A DNA stretch of 35,713 bases from Polaromonas sp. (GCF_029945925.1 NZ_JAQSDN010000032.1:1-35713); one strand, 5' to 3'; shown: positions 1-8,540, counted from the stretch's first letter. Translations and numbers: made by a program. Notes: generated from the letters alone by a model not told the origin.

Positions 1-57
1 AGATACAAAGCTTGGGCGATACTATGTTTCGAAACTTACGTGTTGATGTACTAGCCC

Positions 58-128
58 TTACGCTCGGCACTGGCGTGTCCTCGCTGCCCCCCGAGGGGGC
101 GCATTTTTCCTTGGGGCGGCCCGGCGGA
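58..128. repeat. GC-rich intergenic repeat, copy 1 (partial)
   Basis: The stretch carries the core GCCCCCCGAGGGGGC (a 6-bp GC stem with a 3-base loop) followed by a GGGGCGGCCCGGCGG tail. The same core recurs after frr (18200-18282) and, interrupted, after fabZ (26855-27030). The head of the element is cut by the window end after greA (35684-35713). This copy is degenerate: the usual 'cgctgcgcctgcgg' segment is replaced by an AT-rich 'gcatttttcctt'. No gene is evident in positions 1-166; positions 1-57 show nothing I can assign. Confidence 0.6.
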
Positions 129-166
129 AAAACATCCACGGACTCAGCGCAGCTATCATCTGAACC

Positions 167-874
167 ATGCGCCAAATCGTTCTAGACACTGAAACCACCG
201 GTCTGTCCGCTGAAAACGGCGACCGCATCATCGAAATCGGCTGCGTCGAGCTGCTCGGTCGCAAGCTCACCGGCAACAACAAGCACTTCTACCTGAACCC
301 CGAGCGCGACAGCCACGAGGACGCCCTCAAGGTGCACGGCATCAGCAACGAGTTCCTGCAGGACAAGCCCAAGTTTCCGGCCATTGCCGACGAGTTGCTG
401 GCGTATCTGGAGGGGGCTGAGGTCATCATCCACAACGCGCCTTTCGATATCAGCTTCCTGGACAAGGAGCTGGAGCTGATGGGGCGTGTCTCGATCCGCA
501 ACTGCGTGGCCAAGGTCACCGACAGCCTGATGATGGCCAAGGAGCTGTATCCCGGCAAACGCAATTCGCTCGACGCGCTGTGCGACCGCCTGGACGTCGA
601 CAACTCGGGCCGCACGCTGCACGGCGCCCTGCTCGACGCCGAGTTGCTGGCCGACGTCTACATCAACCTGACGCGCGGGCAGAATTCTCTGGTGATGGAC
701 GTGAGCGGCAACACGCAGGAGGGGGGCGCCGCCGTGGCGATGGACCTGAGCGGTTTTGATTTGCCGCTGCTGCTGGCCAACGATCAGGAGATCGCCGCCC
801 ACGAAAGCCTGCTGGCGGACATCGATAAAAGCAGCAAAGGCAAAACTGTCTGGCGCGAACTGGCCGATGTGTGA
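167..874 (+). CDS. dnaQ: DNA polymerase III epsilon subunit (3'-5' proofreading exonuclease)
   Basis: DnaQ removes misincorporated nucleotides for the replicative polymerase, bound to the DnaE alpha subunit in the Pol III core. All DEDDh motifs are visible in the 235-residue product. Exo I is DTETTG with D7 and E9. Exo II is HNAPFD with D94. Exo III is HGALLD with H152 and D157. The C-terminal 60 residues are weakly patterned, as expected for the tail that binds the alpha subunit. The length is typical of beta/gammaproteobacterial DnaQ. The ATG at 167 gives the natural N-terminus directly before Exo I. No strong Shine-Dalgarno is visible. It is followed 34 bp later by a tRNA gene with its own -10 box. 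Confidence 0.97.
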   Translation: MRQIVLDTETTGLSAENGDRIIEIGCVELLGRKLTGNNKHFYLNPERDSHEDALKVHGISNEFLQDKPKFPAIADELLAYLEGAEVIIHNAPFDISFLDKELELMGRVSIRNCVAKVTDSLMMAKELYPGKRNSLDALCDRLDVDNSGRTLHGALLDAELLADVYINLTRGQNSLVMDVSGNTQEGGAAVAMDLSGFDLPLLLANDQEIAAHESLLADIDKSSKGKTVWRELADV

Positions 875-885
875 CAAAAACCCCC

Positions 886-891
886 TATAAT
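886..891 (+). promoter_or_regulatory. -10 box of the tRNA-Val(CAC) promoter
   Basis: A perfect TATAAT lies 18 bp upstream of the tRNA 5' end, which suits a transcript with a short 5' leader. No convincing -35 is seen at the matching position, which overlaps the end of dnaQ. Confidence 0.6.
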
Positions 892-908
892 CTGAGGCTG
901 ACCAAACA

Positions 909-983
909 GGGCGGTTAGCTCAGGGGTAGAGCACTGCATTCACACTGCAGGGGTCGCAAGTTCGAAACTTGCACCGCCCACCA
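909..983 (+). tRNA. tRNA-Val (anticodon CAC)
   Basis: A full cloverleaf folds. The acceptor GGGCGGT (909-915) pairs with ACCGCCC (973-979), discriminator A is at 980 and CCA is encoded at 981-983. The D arm is GCTC...GAGC, the anticodon stem is CTGCA/TGCAG with loop TTCACAC, and the T arm carries TTCGAAA. The anticodon CAC reads the valine codon GUG, which is frequent in a GC-rich genome. A second valine tRNA (GAC) lies 5.2 kb downstream. Confidence 0.96.
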
Positions 984-990
984 GAATTGA

Positions 991-1022
991 AGCCCCAAGT
1001 CGCAAGCGACTTGGGGCTTTTT
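991..1022 (+). terminator. Intrinsic terminator after tRNA-Val(CAC)
   Basis: A 12-bp perfect stem (991-1002 with 1007-1018) closes a CAAG tetraloop and is followed by TTTT and a T-rich stretch. It ends the tRNA transcript. It also sits between this gene and the oppositely oriented outer-membrane protein gene, so it may limit read-through from that side as well. Confidence 0.9.
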
Positions 1023-1038
1023 CTATGTCCGGGTGGTT

Positions 1039-1653
1039 TCAGAACCGGTACTTCAGGCCCAGCGTGGTGGCATTCACGTTGTCGCGTCCCGAGCCGGAAA
1101 ACTTGAAGTCGTGGCGCTCCCATTGCAGGACCGCAGACCATCTGTCGGACAAGTCATAACTCACCCCCGCCCCGAGCGACAGCCCGAAGCCGTCCTCGTC
1201 GCCGCTGGTGACGCCCGAACCGGGCGTGGATGACACGCTGGTGCGGCCGTAGGTCGTGCCTACCTTGCCGAACAGGCCCCATGTCGGGCTGAGCGGCACC
1301 TTGCCGACCAGGCTGAGGTTGATGCCGTGGGCCTGGGTCGTGCCACCACCACGGTCGATGTTGCCCATGTCGAGGTAGCCCAGCTCCAGCCCGAAGTTGT
1401 TGCTGAACATCCCGCCTCCGTAGAGGCTGTAGGCGTCGTCCTTGTCACCGCAGTTGAACACCCCGGTGCCGCATCCCTGCCGGTAATTGGAGCGGCCGGC
1501 ATTGAAGCCGAGGTAGGCGCTGCCGGGGGCATACCACGCGCTGCTGCCGGATCCGGAGGAAGGGCTGCCGGTCTGGGCCTGGACGGACAGGCTGGCGGCG
1601 ACGGCTGCTGCACCGAGCAGCAGGCTGGAGAGAACACGATGAATTTTTTTCAC
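1039..1653 (-). CDS. Small outer-membrane beta-barrel protein (OmpA-like/OmpW-like fold)
   Basis: The 204-residue product has a classic signal peptide: basic start MKKIHR, hydrophobic core LLLGAAAVAASL, and an AQA-type cleavage site near residue 26. A Gly/Ser-rich linker follows. The rest shows alternating hydrophobic strands with aromatic girdles typical of an eight-stranded barrel. The protein ends ...LGLKYRF, with the terminal Phe recognised by the Bam complex. The single cysteine pair (CGTGVFNC) may form a loop disulfide. The start is GTG, chosen because AGGAG lies five bases upstream. The family is assigned from architecture only; substrate or role is unknown. The gene stands alone and convergent with the tRNA-Val gene. 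A direct TGTAGGA repeat lies about 100-130 bp upstream. Confidence 0.82.
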   Translation of the reverse strand: MKKIHRVLSSLLLGAAAVAASLSVQAQTGSPSSGSGSSAWYAPGSAYLGFNAGRSNYRQGCGTGVFNCGDKDDAYSLYGGGMFSNNFGLELGYLDMGNIDRGGGTTQAHGINLSLVGKVPLSPTWGLFGKVGTTYGRTSVSSTPGSGVTSGDEDGFGLSLGAGVSYDLSDRWSAVLQWERHDFKFSGSGRDNVNATTLGLKYRF

Positions 1654-1751
1654 GATGACTCCTCGCAGGATGAAGACTTGATGAAAATCCGCCGCTGACA
1701 GGACGGATCAACAAACCATGAATCAACTTAAACGTTCAGGGTGGAACGGCT

Positions 1752-1781
1752 TGTAGGAAACGCCTGACATTGGGTGTAGGA
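1752..1781 (-). promoter_or_regulatory. Paired TCCTACA direct repeat, possible operator
   Basis: On the minus strand the heptamer TCCTACA occurs twice with a 23-bp repeat distance, roughly two helical turns, at 1781-1775 and 1758-1752. It lies 99-128 bp upstream of the GTG start of the barrel-protein gene. Same-face tandem half-sites are typical of response-regulator binding, so I infer a regulator site. No regulator is identified. Confidence 0.35.
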
Positions 1782-1872
1782 CGGGAGGAGGTCGATCGCG
1801 GTGGCGGGCCGTGGCGTCGCCGGCCTGCACCAGACGCCAGCAGTGCGAGCATGGGATGAGTAGGCTGGATTT

Positions 1873-1931
1873 GCTATGAAATCAATAGCTGTTGGCGCTC
1901 GCCCATCAAGGGCTGAGGGCTGATTTGGCTC
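1873..1931 (+). repeat. Short dispersed palindromic repeat, copy A (intergenic)
   Basis: The segment reads AATAGCTG, then GGCGCTC, then CATCAAGGGCTG, then a tail TGATTTGGCT. The same ordered blocks (ATAGCTG, GCGC, CAAGGGCTG) recur inside nnr at 12776-12832. Related blocks occur inside dadA, lpxB and the RNA methyltransferase gene. The middle forms an imperfect hairpin. No coding function; probably a miniature repeat scattered in the genome. Confidence 0.6.
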
Positions 1932-1997
1932 TCCTGTGCGCATGCAGGGCTTGCGGCACCCGGCCGCCAGCCTCCTGCGTCGTATGCTTTCGGCGCT

Positions 1998-2780
1998 TTA
2001 CTGTGCCGCCCAGCCACCGTCCATGTTCCACGCCACGCCGCGCACATTGTTGCCGGCCGGCGAGCAGAAAAACACCGCCAGCGCGCCCAGTTCCTCGGGT
2101 GTGGTGAATTGCATCGACGGCTCTTTTTCGCCCAGCAGCAGCTGCGTGGCCTGCTCGTTGGAGATGCTGCCTGCGGCGGCTTTGGCGTCCACCTGTTTTT
2201 GCACCAGCGGCGTCAGCACCCAGCCTGGGCAGATCGCGTTGCAGGTCACGCCGGTCGTCGCGTTTTCGAGGGCCGTGACCTTGGTTAGGCCGACGATGCC
2301 GTGTTTGGCGGCAACGTACGCGGATTTTTCTGCCGAGCCGACCAGGCCATGCACCGAAGCGACGTTGATGATGCGGCCCCAGCCCTTGCCGCCGTTGGCG
2401 GCCAGCATGGCCGGCAACGCCAGCCGTGTGGCGTGGAAGGCGCTGCTCAGGTTGATCGCCAGGACGGCGTCCCAGCGCTCGACCGGAAAGTTCTCGATTC
2501 TGGCCACATGCTGGATGCCGGCATTGTTGACCAGGATGTCCACCTGGCCGAATTGCGCGGCGGCAAAAGTCATCATGGCTTCAATCTCGGCGGGCTTGCT
2601 CATGTCGGCACCGTGGTAGGCCACTTTCACGCCGAGCGCTGCAATTTCCGCCTTGGGGCCTTCGACGTCGCCGAAACCGTTGAGCACGATGTTGGCCCCC
2701 TGCGCCGCCAGCGCCTTGGCGATCCCCAGGCCGATGCCGCTGGTGGAGCCGGTCACGAGTGCAGTTTTACCTTTGAGCAT
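1998..2780 (-). CDS. bdhA: 3-hydroxybutyrate dehydrogenase (short-chain dehydrogenase)
   Basis: The product likely oxidises (R)-3-hydroxybutyrate to acetoacetate with NAD+, a step in using polyhydroxybutyrate reserves. The 260-residue protein is a complete classical SDR. It has cofactor motif TGSTSGIG (10-17), NNAG (85-88), and the catalytic Ser142, Tyr155 and Lys159 in the YxxxK pattern. The N-terminus MLKGKTALVTGS and the ending NMDGGWAAQ match what I know of the bacterial HBDH subgroup. A GGAG sits about eight bases before the ATG. phaR, a regulator of the same storage polymer, lies 4 kb away, but they are not an operon. Other SDR substrates cannot be excluded from sequence alone. Confidence 0.88.
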   Translation of the reverse strand: MLKGKTALVTGSTSGIGLGIAKALAAQGANIVLNGFGDVEGPKAEIAALGVKVAYHGADMSKPAEIEAMMTFAAAQFGQVDILVNNAGIQHVARIENFPVERWDAVLAINLSSAFHATRLALPAMLAANGGKGWGRIINVASVHGLVGSAEKSAYVAAKHGIVGLTKVTALENATTGVTCNAICPGWVLTPLVQKQVDAKAAAGSISNEQATQLLLGEKEPSMQFTTPEELGALAVFFCSPAGNNVRGVAWNMDGGWAAQ

Positions 2781-2872
2781 GAAGTTTTCTCCGGATGATT
2801 TACGATGCCTGTCAGACGCTGAAAAACAGCGGCTCGGGCAATTATCAAGCCTGCAACCCGGATTCCCTGTCC

Positions 2873-3772
2873 ATGACTGAACCTACGCTGAACTACGTAT
2901 CCTGCCCCGACGTTTCGGGAGGGCACCGCATGGCGTACTGGGAGTGGGGCGATCCGGCCAACCCGCATGTGGTGCTGTGTGTTCACGGCCTGTCGCGCCA
3001 GGGCAGGGATTTTGATGTGCTGGCGGAGTACCTGTCGGACGAGGTCCGGGTGGTGTGCCCCGACGTGGCCGGCCGCGGCCGCAGCGACTGGCTCCAGGAC
3101 CCCATGGGTTATCAGATCCCGCAGTACGCCGCCGACATGATGGTGCTGCTTGGTCAGCTGCACCAGCAAGCACCCATCACGACGCTGGACTGGGTCGGCA
3201 CCAGCATGGGCGGCCTGATCGGCATGGCCATTGCCGGCCAGCCCGAGCTGCCCCTGCCTGCGCCCGTCCACAAACTGGTTCTCAACGATGTGGGGCCGGC
3301 CATCGAATGGCAGGCCATCACGCGTATTGCCGCCTACCTCGGCAAGGCCGGTCATTTTGGTTCGCTGCAAGAAGCCGCCGACGCGATGTGGGCCATTTCC
3401 ACCAGTTTCGGCCCGCACACGCCCGAGCAGTGGTTGGCGCTGTCGCGCCACATGGTCAAGCCCGTGCCCGGGGCAGTTGACGGCAGCGTGATGCTGCATT
3501 ACGACCCGGCGATTGCGGTGCCGGTGCGGGCCACGACCGAGGACTCGGCGCGGGACGGTGAAGCCATGCTTTGGCAACTTTTTGACAACATTCGGGCGCC
3601 GACGCTGGTCCTGCGCGGCGCACAATCGGATCTGCTCAGCCATGCCACTGCGCTGGCCATGACGCAACGCGGTCCCCGGGCCCGCCTGGTGGAGTTTGAA
3701 GGGGTCGGCCACGCACCGACCCTGGTGGCGATGGATCAGGTCAGCACGGTGGGTGATTTTCTTCTTGTCTGA
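2873..3772 (+). CDS. Alpha/beta hydrolase
   Basis: The 299-residue protein has the alpha/beta hydrolase fold. The oxyanion region is VHGLSRQG (His38-Gly39). The nucleophile elbow is GTSMGG with Ser111, the acid is probably Asp253 in AQSDLL, and the catalytic His280 is in GVGHAPT. The substrate is unknown; esters, lactones or haloalkanes are all possible for this fold. The ATG at 2873 is preferred because the N-terminus then begins just before the first beta strand. An in-frame ATG at 2795 would add 26 residues of low-complexity sequence. Neither has a good ribosome-binding site. It is divergent from bdhA and 23 bp upstream of relA, so it may share a transcript with relA. Confidence 0.85.
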   Translation: MTEPTLNYVSCPDVSGGHRMAYWEWGDPANPHVVLCVHGLSRQGRDFDVLAEYLSDEVRVVCPDVAGRGRSDWLQDPMGYQIPQYAADMMVLLGQLHQQAPITTLDWVGTSMGGLIGMAIAGQPELPLPAPVHKLVLNDVGPAIEWQAITRIAAYLGKAGHFGSLQEAADAMWAISTSFGPHTPEQWLALSRHMVKPVPGAVDGSVMLHYDPAIAVPVRATTEDSARDGEAMLWQLFDNIRAPTLVLRGAQSDLLSHATALAMTQRGPRARLVEFEGVGHAPTLVAMDQVSTVGDFLLV

Positions 3773-3795
3773 AATTTTTTATTGAAAAGCTGCCT

Positions 3796-6105
3796 GTGAC
3801 GAAACATGCCGGGGCCGGGCCGGGCGCCTCGCCCAAATCGCCTTTGAAGCCCCTGACGAGCGTGGCGCCCATGACGCTCATGGCGCCGCTGCCCAACGCG
3901 TCCATCGTGACGGCCACGGCGGACAGCCTGCCGGACCAGCCGCACGCGCTGGCCCGCGCCAGGGCCTTTGCCGAGCCGCTGATCGCCAGTGAAACGCTGG
4001 ACACCGGTGAGAACATCCTGGCCCATGCGGATGCCGTCGCGGCCATTCTCAAGGCCATTGGCGGCTCCGAGGCCATGCAGGCCGCCACCTACCTCGTCCA
4101 CGCCTGCGCGCACCTGAACAAGCCGCAGGAGGTGATTGCCAAGGCTTTCGGCGCCAATTTCGCAGCCCTGGCCATGGAGACCACCAAGCTCGTCCATGTG
4201 CAGAAGCAGGCCCGCGCCGCCGATGCCAGGGCGCAGCTGGAAGACCCGGCGGCGCAGACTGAAAACGTGCGCAAGATGCTGCTGGCGTTTTCGCGCGATC
4301 TGCGGGTGGTCATGCTGCGCCTGGCGTCCCGCCTGCAGACGCTGCGTCACTTTGCCGCCATCCGGCAACCGTGCCCGCTGGCCGTGGCGCGCGAATCGCT
4401 CAACGTTTTTGCGCCCCTGGCCAACCGCCTGGGCATCTGGCAGATCAAGTGGGAAATGGAAGACCTGGCCTTCCGCTTTCTGGAGCCGGACACCTACAAA
4501 AGCATTGCCCGCCTGCTCGATGAAAAACGCGCCGAGCGCGAGGTTTTCATGGAGGCGCTGCGCGCCCAGCTGGAGCGCGACCTGAACAGCAATGGCATTG
4601 CCGCGCTGGTGCAGGGGCGGCCCAAACACATCTACAGCATCGTCAAGAAGATGCGCGGCAAGGGCCTCGATTTTGAACAGGTGTTCGACATCCGCGCGCT
4701 GCGCGTGATTGCCGCCGACGTCAAGGGCTGCTACGCGGCGCTCGGGTTTGCGCATTCGCATTTCACGCCGGTGGAGGGCGAATTCGACGACTACATCGCC
4801 AAGCCCAAGTCCAACGGTTACCAGTCGCTGCACACGGTGGTGCGCGATGCGCAGCAGCGGGCGGTCGAGATCCAGATCCGCACGCAGGCCATGCACGACC
4901 ATGCCGAGCATGGCGTGGCTGCCCACTGGGCCTACAAGGAGGCCGGCACCAAGGGTTACGGCGGCGTGTCGGCCAGCAGCGAGTACGACGCAAAAATTGC
5001 CGTGTTACGGCAGTTGCTGGCCTGGGAGCGTGACCTGTCGGGGCCGGTGGCGGCCAAGGCGCGCGACGCCACCCAGGGCCTGTTCGAAGACCGCATCTAC
5101 GTCCTGACGCCGGACGCGGCCGTCGTCGAACTGCCGCAGGGAGCGACGGCGCTCGACTTTGCCTACAGCGTGCACACCAGCCTGGGCCACCGCTGCCGCG
5201 GCGCACGCATCGACGGCGCGATGGTGCCGCTGAACACGCCGCTGCAGAACGGGCAGACGGTGGAGGTCGTCACCACGAAGGAGGGCGGCCCGTCGCGCGA
5301 CTGGCTCAACCCCGAGCTCGGCTTTCTGGCCAGCCACCGTGCGCGGTCGAAAGTGCGTGCCTGGTTCAATGCCCAGGCCATGGCGCAGACGGTGGCGCGC
5401 GGACGCGAGGCGGTGGAAAAGCTGCTGCAGCGCGAGGGCAAGACCGCGATGAAGCTCGAGGATGTCGCGACGCAACTGGGCTTCAAGAGCGCCGAGGATC
5501 TGTTTGAAGTGGTCGGCAAGGACGAGCTGTCGCTGCGCACCATTGAAAACATGCTCAAGCCGCCCGAGCCGCCGCCCACGCAGGACGACTATGTGCTGGC
5601 CAAAAAAGCCCGGCAACATGACAAGTCGTCCGAGCGCGGGCGCAAGGGCGGGGTGCTGGTGGTTGGTATCGACTCGCTGCTCACGCAACTGGCCAAATGC
5701 TGCAAGCCCGCGCCGCCCGATGCGATTCTCGGTTTTGTCACCAAGGGCAAGGGCGTGAGCATCCACCGCAGCGATTGCAGCAACTTCAGGAACATGGCCA
5801 GCGGCAGCCCCGACCGGGTGATCGAGGTGCAGTGGAGCCAGACCAAAAGCAGCGAGGGATCGGTGTACCCGGTGGATGTGGCCGTGGAAGCGGCAGACCG
5901 GCAGGGTCTGCTGCGCGATATTTCGGAAGTGTTTGCGCGGGAGAAAATGAACGTCATTGGTGTGCAGACCACATCGGTCAAGGACAACCGCGGCGGCACG
6001 GCCTGGATGACCTTCACGGTGGAGGTGGCAGACTCGGGCCGGCTCAACCAGGTGCTTGCCATCGTCGCCGAGGTCAATGGTGTGCGTTCGGCGCGCAGGC
6101 GCTGA
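3796..6105 (+). CDS. relA: RelA-class (p)ppGpp synthetase
   Basis: RelA makes (p)ppGpp from ATP and GTP/GDP when uncharged tRNA enters the ribosome. In the 769-residue reading, domains in order are as follows. A degenerate hydrolase region (about 70-215) lacks the HD metal site: the usual HD-containing motif reads VHACAHLN. A synthetase domain (about 240-380) carries EFDD (329-332), the acidic ExDD signature of RelA rather than the RxKD of bifunctional Rel/SpoT, followed by NGYQSLHT. Next come a TGS domain (432-495), a zinc-finger-like region with Cys635-Cys636, His657 and Cys661, and an ACT domain (691-769). It is thus predicted to be synthesis-only. The start is uncertain: GTG 3796 has no good ribosome-binding site, and Met26 (3871) is an alternative. 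A tRNA gene follows 76 bp downstream. Confidence 0.95.
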   Translation: MTKHAGAGPGASPKSPLKPLTSVAPMTLMAPLPNASIVTATADSLPDQPHALARARAFAEPLIASETLDTGENILAHADAVAAILKAIGGSEAMQAATYLVHACAHLNKPQEVIAKAFGANFAALAMETTKLVHVQKQARAADARAQLEDPAAQTENVRKMLLAFSRDLRVVMLRLASRLQTLRHFAAIRQPCPLAVARESLNVFAPLANRLGIWQIKWEMEDLAFRFLEPDTYKSIARLLDEKRAEREVFMEALRAQLERDLNSNGIAALVQGRPKHIYSIVKKMRGKGLDFEQVFDIRALRVIAADVKGCYAALGFAHSHFTPVEGEFDDYIAKPKSNGYQSLHTVVRDAQQRAVEIQIRTQAMHDHAEHGVAAHWAYKEAGTKGYGGVSASSEYDAKIAVLRQLLAWERDLSGPVAAKARDATQGLFEDRIYVLTPDAAVVELPQGATALDFAYSVHTSLGHRCRGARIDGAMVPLNTPLQNGQTVEVVTTKEGGPSRDWLNPELGFLASHRARSKVRAWFNAQAMAQTVARGREAVEKLLQREGKTAMKLEDVATQLGFKSAEDLFEVVGKDELSLRTIENMLKPPEPPPTQDDYVLAKKARQHDKSSERGRKGGVLVVGIDSLLTQLAKCCKPAPPDAILGFVTKGKGVSIHRSDCSNFRNMASGSPDRVIEVQWSQTKSSEGSVYPVDVAVEAADRQGLLRDISEVFAREKMNVIGVQTTSVKDNRGGTAWMTFTVEVADSGRLNQVLAIVAEVNGVRSARRR

Positions 6106-6155
6106 TTTGTCGGCAAAAAAATCGGCGCGGCCGCAAAAGGCCGGGTTTGCCCTGC

Positions 6156-6161
6156 TACAAT
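6156..6161 (+). promoter_or_regulatory. Probable -10 box for tRNA-Val(GAC)
   Basis: TACAAT lies 20 bp upstream of the tRNA 5' end. No clear -35 is seen upstream in the GC-rich relA tail, so this is a modest call. Confidence 0.45.
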
Positions 6162-6181
6162 GACGAGGTCGAACAGTCCTT

Positions 6182-6258
6182 AGGCGCGTAGCTCAGCTGG
6201 TTAGAGCACCACCTTGACATGGTGGGGGTCGTTGGTTCGAGTCCAATCGCGCCTACCA
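6182..6258 (+). tRNA. tRNA-Val (anticodon GAC)
   Basis: Acceptor AGGCGCG (6182-6188) pairs with CGCGCCT (6248-6254), discriminator A is at 6255 and CCA is encoded at 6256-6258. The anticodon stem CCACC/GGTGG encloses loop TTGACAT, giving anticodon GAC for valine codons GUC/GUU. D and T arms (GGTTCGAGTCC) are canonical. It stands alone between relA and phaR. No strong terminator is apparent immediately downstream. Confidence 0.97.
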
Positions 6259-6401
6259 ATTTCCTGAAGTTGTTTTCCTGCCAGCCGTGCATCACACGGT
6301 TCACACAGGGTAAACCAAGGGGATTGCAGGTAGGCATACTTCCTAGAATGTGATGACCCTGTGCATTGGTGCAGGCAGTCATTCACAGAGGAGTTCGCAC
6401 A

Positions 6402-7019
6402 GTGCCCAAGAGCAAGCCCACCAGTCAGTCCAGGAGCCAGTCAACCGACTCGTCTCCCCCCGTCGGCAGTACGCCGGGAAAAGTGCCGGGCACCAAGGGC
6501 GGTAACGGCAAGGCGGCGTCGCCGCGTGTCATCAAGAAATACCCGAATCGCCGTCTTTACGACACCGATACCTCGGCCTACATCACGCTGGCCGAAGTCA
6601 AGAACCTCGTCATGGACAGCACCGATTTCGTGGTGCGCGATGCCAAGACCAACGAGGACCTGACACGCAGCATCCTGCTGCAGATCATCCTGGAAGAAGA
6701 AGCCGGCGGCGCGCCCATGTTCACCGAAGCGGTGCTGGGCAACATCATCCGCTTTTACGGCAATGCGATGCAGAGCTTCATGGGTTCCTACCTCGAGAAA
6801 AACGTCCAGTCCTTCATGGACTTGCAGCTCAAGATGTCCGAGCAGTCCAAGGGCCTGACGCCGGAAGCGTGGGCGCAGTTTGTCAATGCCCAGTCGCCGG
6901 CCATGCAGGGCATGATGGGCAGCTATGTCGAGCAGTCGAAAACCGTGTTCACGCAGATGCAGGAGCAGATGCAAAAACAAAGCGAGCAGATGCTGGCCGC
7001 GCTGGGCCTGAAGCGCTGA
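6402..7019 (+). CDS. phaR: PHB synthesis/granule repressor PhaR
   Basis: In characterised relatives PhaR binds both DNA and polyhydroxybutyrate granules and represses the phasin gene until granules form. The 205-residue protein has a Ser/Pro/Lys-rich N-terminal tail (1-40), then the highly conserved PHB/PHA accumulation regulator DNA-binding domain (about 42-100, with KKYPNRRLYDTDTSAYITL). Methionine/glutamine-rich helices (about 105-205) correspond to the polymer-binding accumulation domain. The start is GTG 6402 because AGAGGAG lies eight bases upstream; longer readings from a TTG at 6366 lack such a site. The gene is monocistronic-looking, with 143 bp upstream of it after tRNA-Val. The PHB synthase genes are not in the window. 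Confidence 0.93.
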   Translation: MPKSKPTSQSRSQSTDSSPPVGSTPGKVPGTKGGNGKAASPRVIKKYPNRRLYDTDTSAYITLAEVKNLVMDSTDFVVRDAKTNEDLTRSILLQIILEEEAGGAPMFTEAVLGNIIRFYGNAMQSFMGSYLEKNVQSFMDLQLKMSEQSKGLTPEAWAQFVNAQSPAMQGMMGSYVEQSKTVFTQMQEQMQKQSEQMLAALGLKR

Positions 7020-7082
7020 CCGGGTCCAGGCCATTTCGGGCGCCAGCGGTCGCAACGGGCCGGCTCTGAGACAATAGAGGGC

Positions 7083-8492
7083 ATGAGCCAAGCCCTTGCG
7101 ACCCCACCATCCCCCACCTTGAACACGGCGCCCCGCGTCGGTTTTGTCAGCCTCGGCTGCCCCAAGGCCCTGACCGACTCCGAGCTGATCCTGACGCAGC
7201 TCAGCGCCGAGGGTTACCAGACCTCCAAAACCTTTGAAGGCGCCGACCTGGTGATCGTCAACACCTGCGGTTTCATCGACGACGCCGTCCGCGAAAGCCT
7301 GGACACCATTGGCGAGGCGCTGGCCGAAAACGGCCGGGTGATCGTGACCGGCTGCCTGGGCGCCAAGGCGGGCGAGGGCGGTGGCAACCTGGTGCGGCAG
7401 ATGCACCCCAGTGTGCTGGCCGTGACCGGCCCGCATGCGACGCAGGAAGTGATGGACGCGGTGCACCTGAACCTGCCCAAGCCGCACGACCCGTTTGTGG
7501 ACCTCGTGCCGAATTCCTTTGGTATTGCCGGCATCAAGCTCACGCCGCGGCACTATGCCTACCTGAAGATCAGTGAAGGCTGCAACCACCGTTGCACCTT
7601 CTGCATCATCCCGTCGATGCGCGGCGACCTGGTCTCGCGGCCGATAGGCGATGTGCTGGGCGAGGCGCGTGCGCTGTTTGAGGGCGGTGTCCGGGAGCTG
7701 CTTGTTATCAGCCAGGACACCTCGGCCTACGGCGTGGACGTGAAGTACCGCACCGGCTTCTGGGATGGCAAGCCGGTCAAGACCCGCATGCTGGAACTGG
7801 TGCAGGCGCTCGGCGAGATTGCCGAGCCCTACGGCGCCTGGGTGCGCTTGCATTACGTCTATCCGTACCCAAGTGTCGACGAGATCCTGCCGCTGATGGC
7901 CACCGGCAAGGTGTTGCCTTACCTGGACGTGCCCCTGCAGCACAGCCACCCCGATGTGCTCAAGCGCATGAAGCGGCCGGCCAGCGGCGAGAAAAATCTG
8001 GAGCGGATTGCGCGCTGGCGCGAGATATGTCCCGAAATCGTGATTCGCAGCACCTTCATTGCCGGTTTTCCCGGCGAAACCGAGGGCGAGTTCGAGCACC
8101 TGCTGGACTTCATGCGCGAAGCGCAGATTGACCGCGCGGGCTGCTTTGCCTACAGCGCGGTGGAAGGCGCCACGGCCAACGACATTCCGGGCATGCTGCC
8201 CCTCGAAGTGCGCGAAGAGCGCCGTGCGCGTTTCATGGCCGTGGCCGAAGCGGTATCTGCGGCGAAGCTGCAGCAGCGTGTGGGGGCCACCATGCAGGTG
8301 CTGGTGGATTCGGCCCCCGGCATGGGAAAAAAGGGCGGCGTGGGCCGCAGTTATGCCGACGCGCCGGAGATCGATGGTGTCGTGAAATTGCTGCCGCCCG
8401 AAAAAATCAGCAAGACGCTCAAGGTCGGGGAATTCACCAAGGCCCGGATTGTCGGCACACAGGGCCACGATCTGGTGGCGGTGCCGGTCTGA
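7083..8492 (+). CDS. rimO: Ribosomal protein S12 methylthiotransferase RimO (radical SAM)
   Basis: RimO adds a methylthio group to the conserved aspartate of ribosomal protein S12, using two [4Fe-4S] clusters. In the 469-residue product the N-terminal UPF0004 domain supplies cluster ligands Cys26 (VSLGCPK), Cys62 (NTCGF) and Cys91 (TGCLG). The radical SAM domain has the CxxxCxxC motif at Cys167, Cys171 and Cys174 (CNHRCTFC). The last ~75 residues form a TRAM domain. The opening [16 protein letters not shown] separates RimO from the tRNA-modifying MiaB. The start ATG follows a weak purine stretch (AGAGGG). A strong terminator stands 49 bp after the stop. Confidence 0.96.
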   Translation: MSQALATPPSPTLNTAPRVGFVSLGCPKALTDSELILTQLSAEGYQTSKTFEGADLVIVNTCGFIDDAVRESLDTIGEALAENGRVIVTGCLGAKAGEGGGNLVRQMHPSVLAVTGPHATQEVMDAVHLNLPKPHDPFVDLVPNSFGIAGIKLTPRHYAYLKISEGCNHRCTFCIIPSMRGDLVSRPIGDVLGEARALFEGGVRELLVISQDTSAYGVDVKYRTGFWDGKPVKTRMLELVQALGEIAEPYGAWVRLHYVYPYPSVDEILPLMATGKVLPYLDVPLQHSHPDVLKRMKRPASGEKNLERIARWREICPEIVIRSTFIAGFPGETEGEFEHLLDFMREAQIDRAGCFAYSAVEGATANDIPGMLPLEVREERRARFMAVAEAVSAAKLQQRVGATMQVLVDSAPGMGKKGGVGRSYADAPEIDGVVKLLPPEKISKTLKVGEFTKARIVGTQGHDLVAVPV

Positions 8493-8540
8493 GGACGTCC
8501 GCATGGGGCTGGAACAAGTGCTGAAAAAGCGCCCGGAAAG

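Larger units (their letters stand above)
1654..1997. other. 344-bp intergenic region upstream of the barrel-protein gene
   Basis: This stretch separates two minus-strand genes. It holds the barrel gene's ribosome-binding site (AGGAG on the minus strand, about 1659-1663), the paired TGTAGGA motif (1752-1781) and one copy of the short dispersed repeat (1873-1931). No coding potential is convincing on either strand. The promoter of the barrel-protein gene is presumably between 1660 and 1750, but I cannot place a clear -35/-10 pair. Confidence 0.6.

Noticed and set aside
1..57. Possible end of an upstream gene before dnaQ
   Set aside because: Too short to show conserved sequence; the GTTTCGAAAC palindrome alone is not informative.
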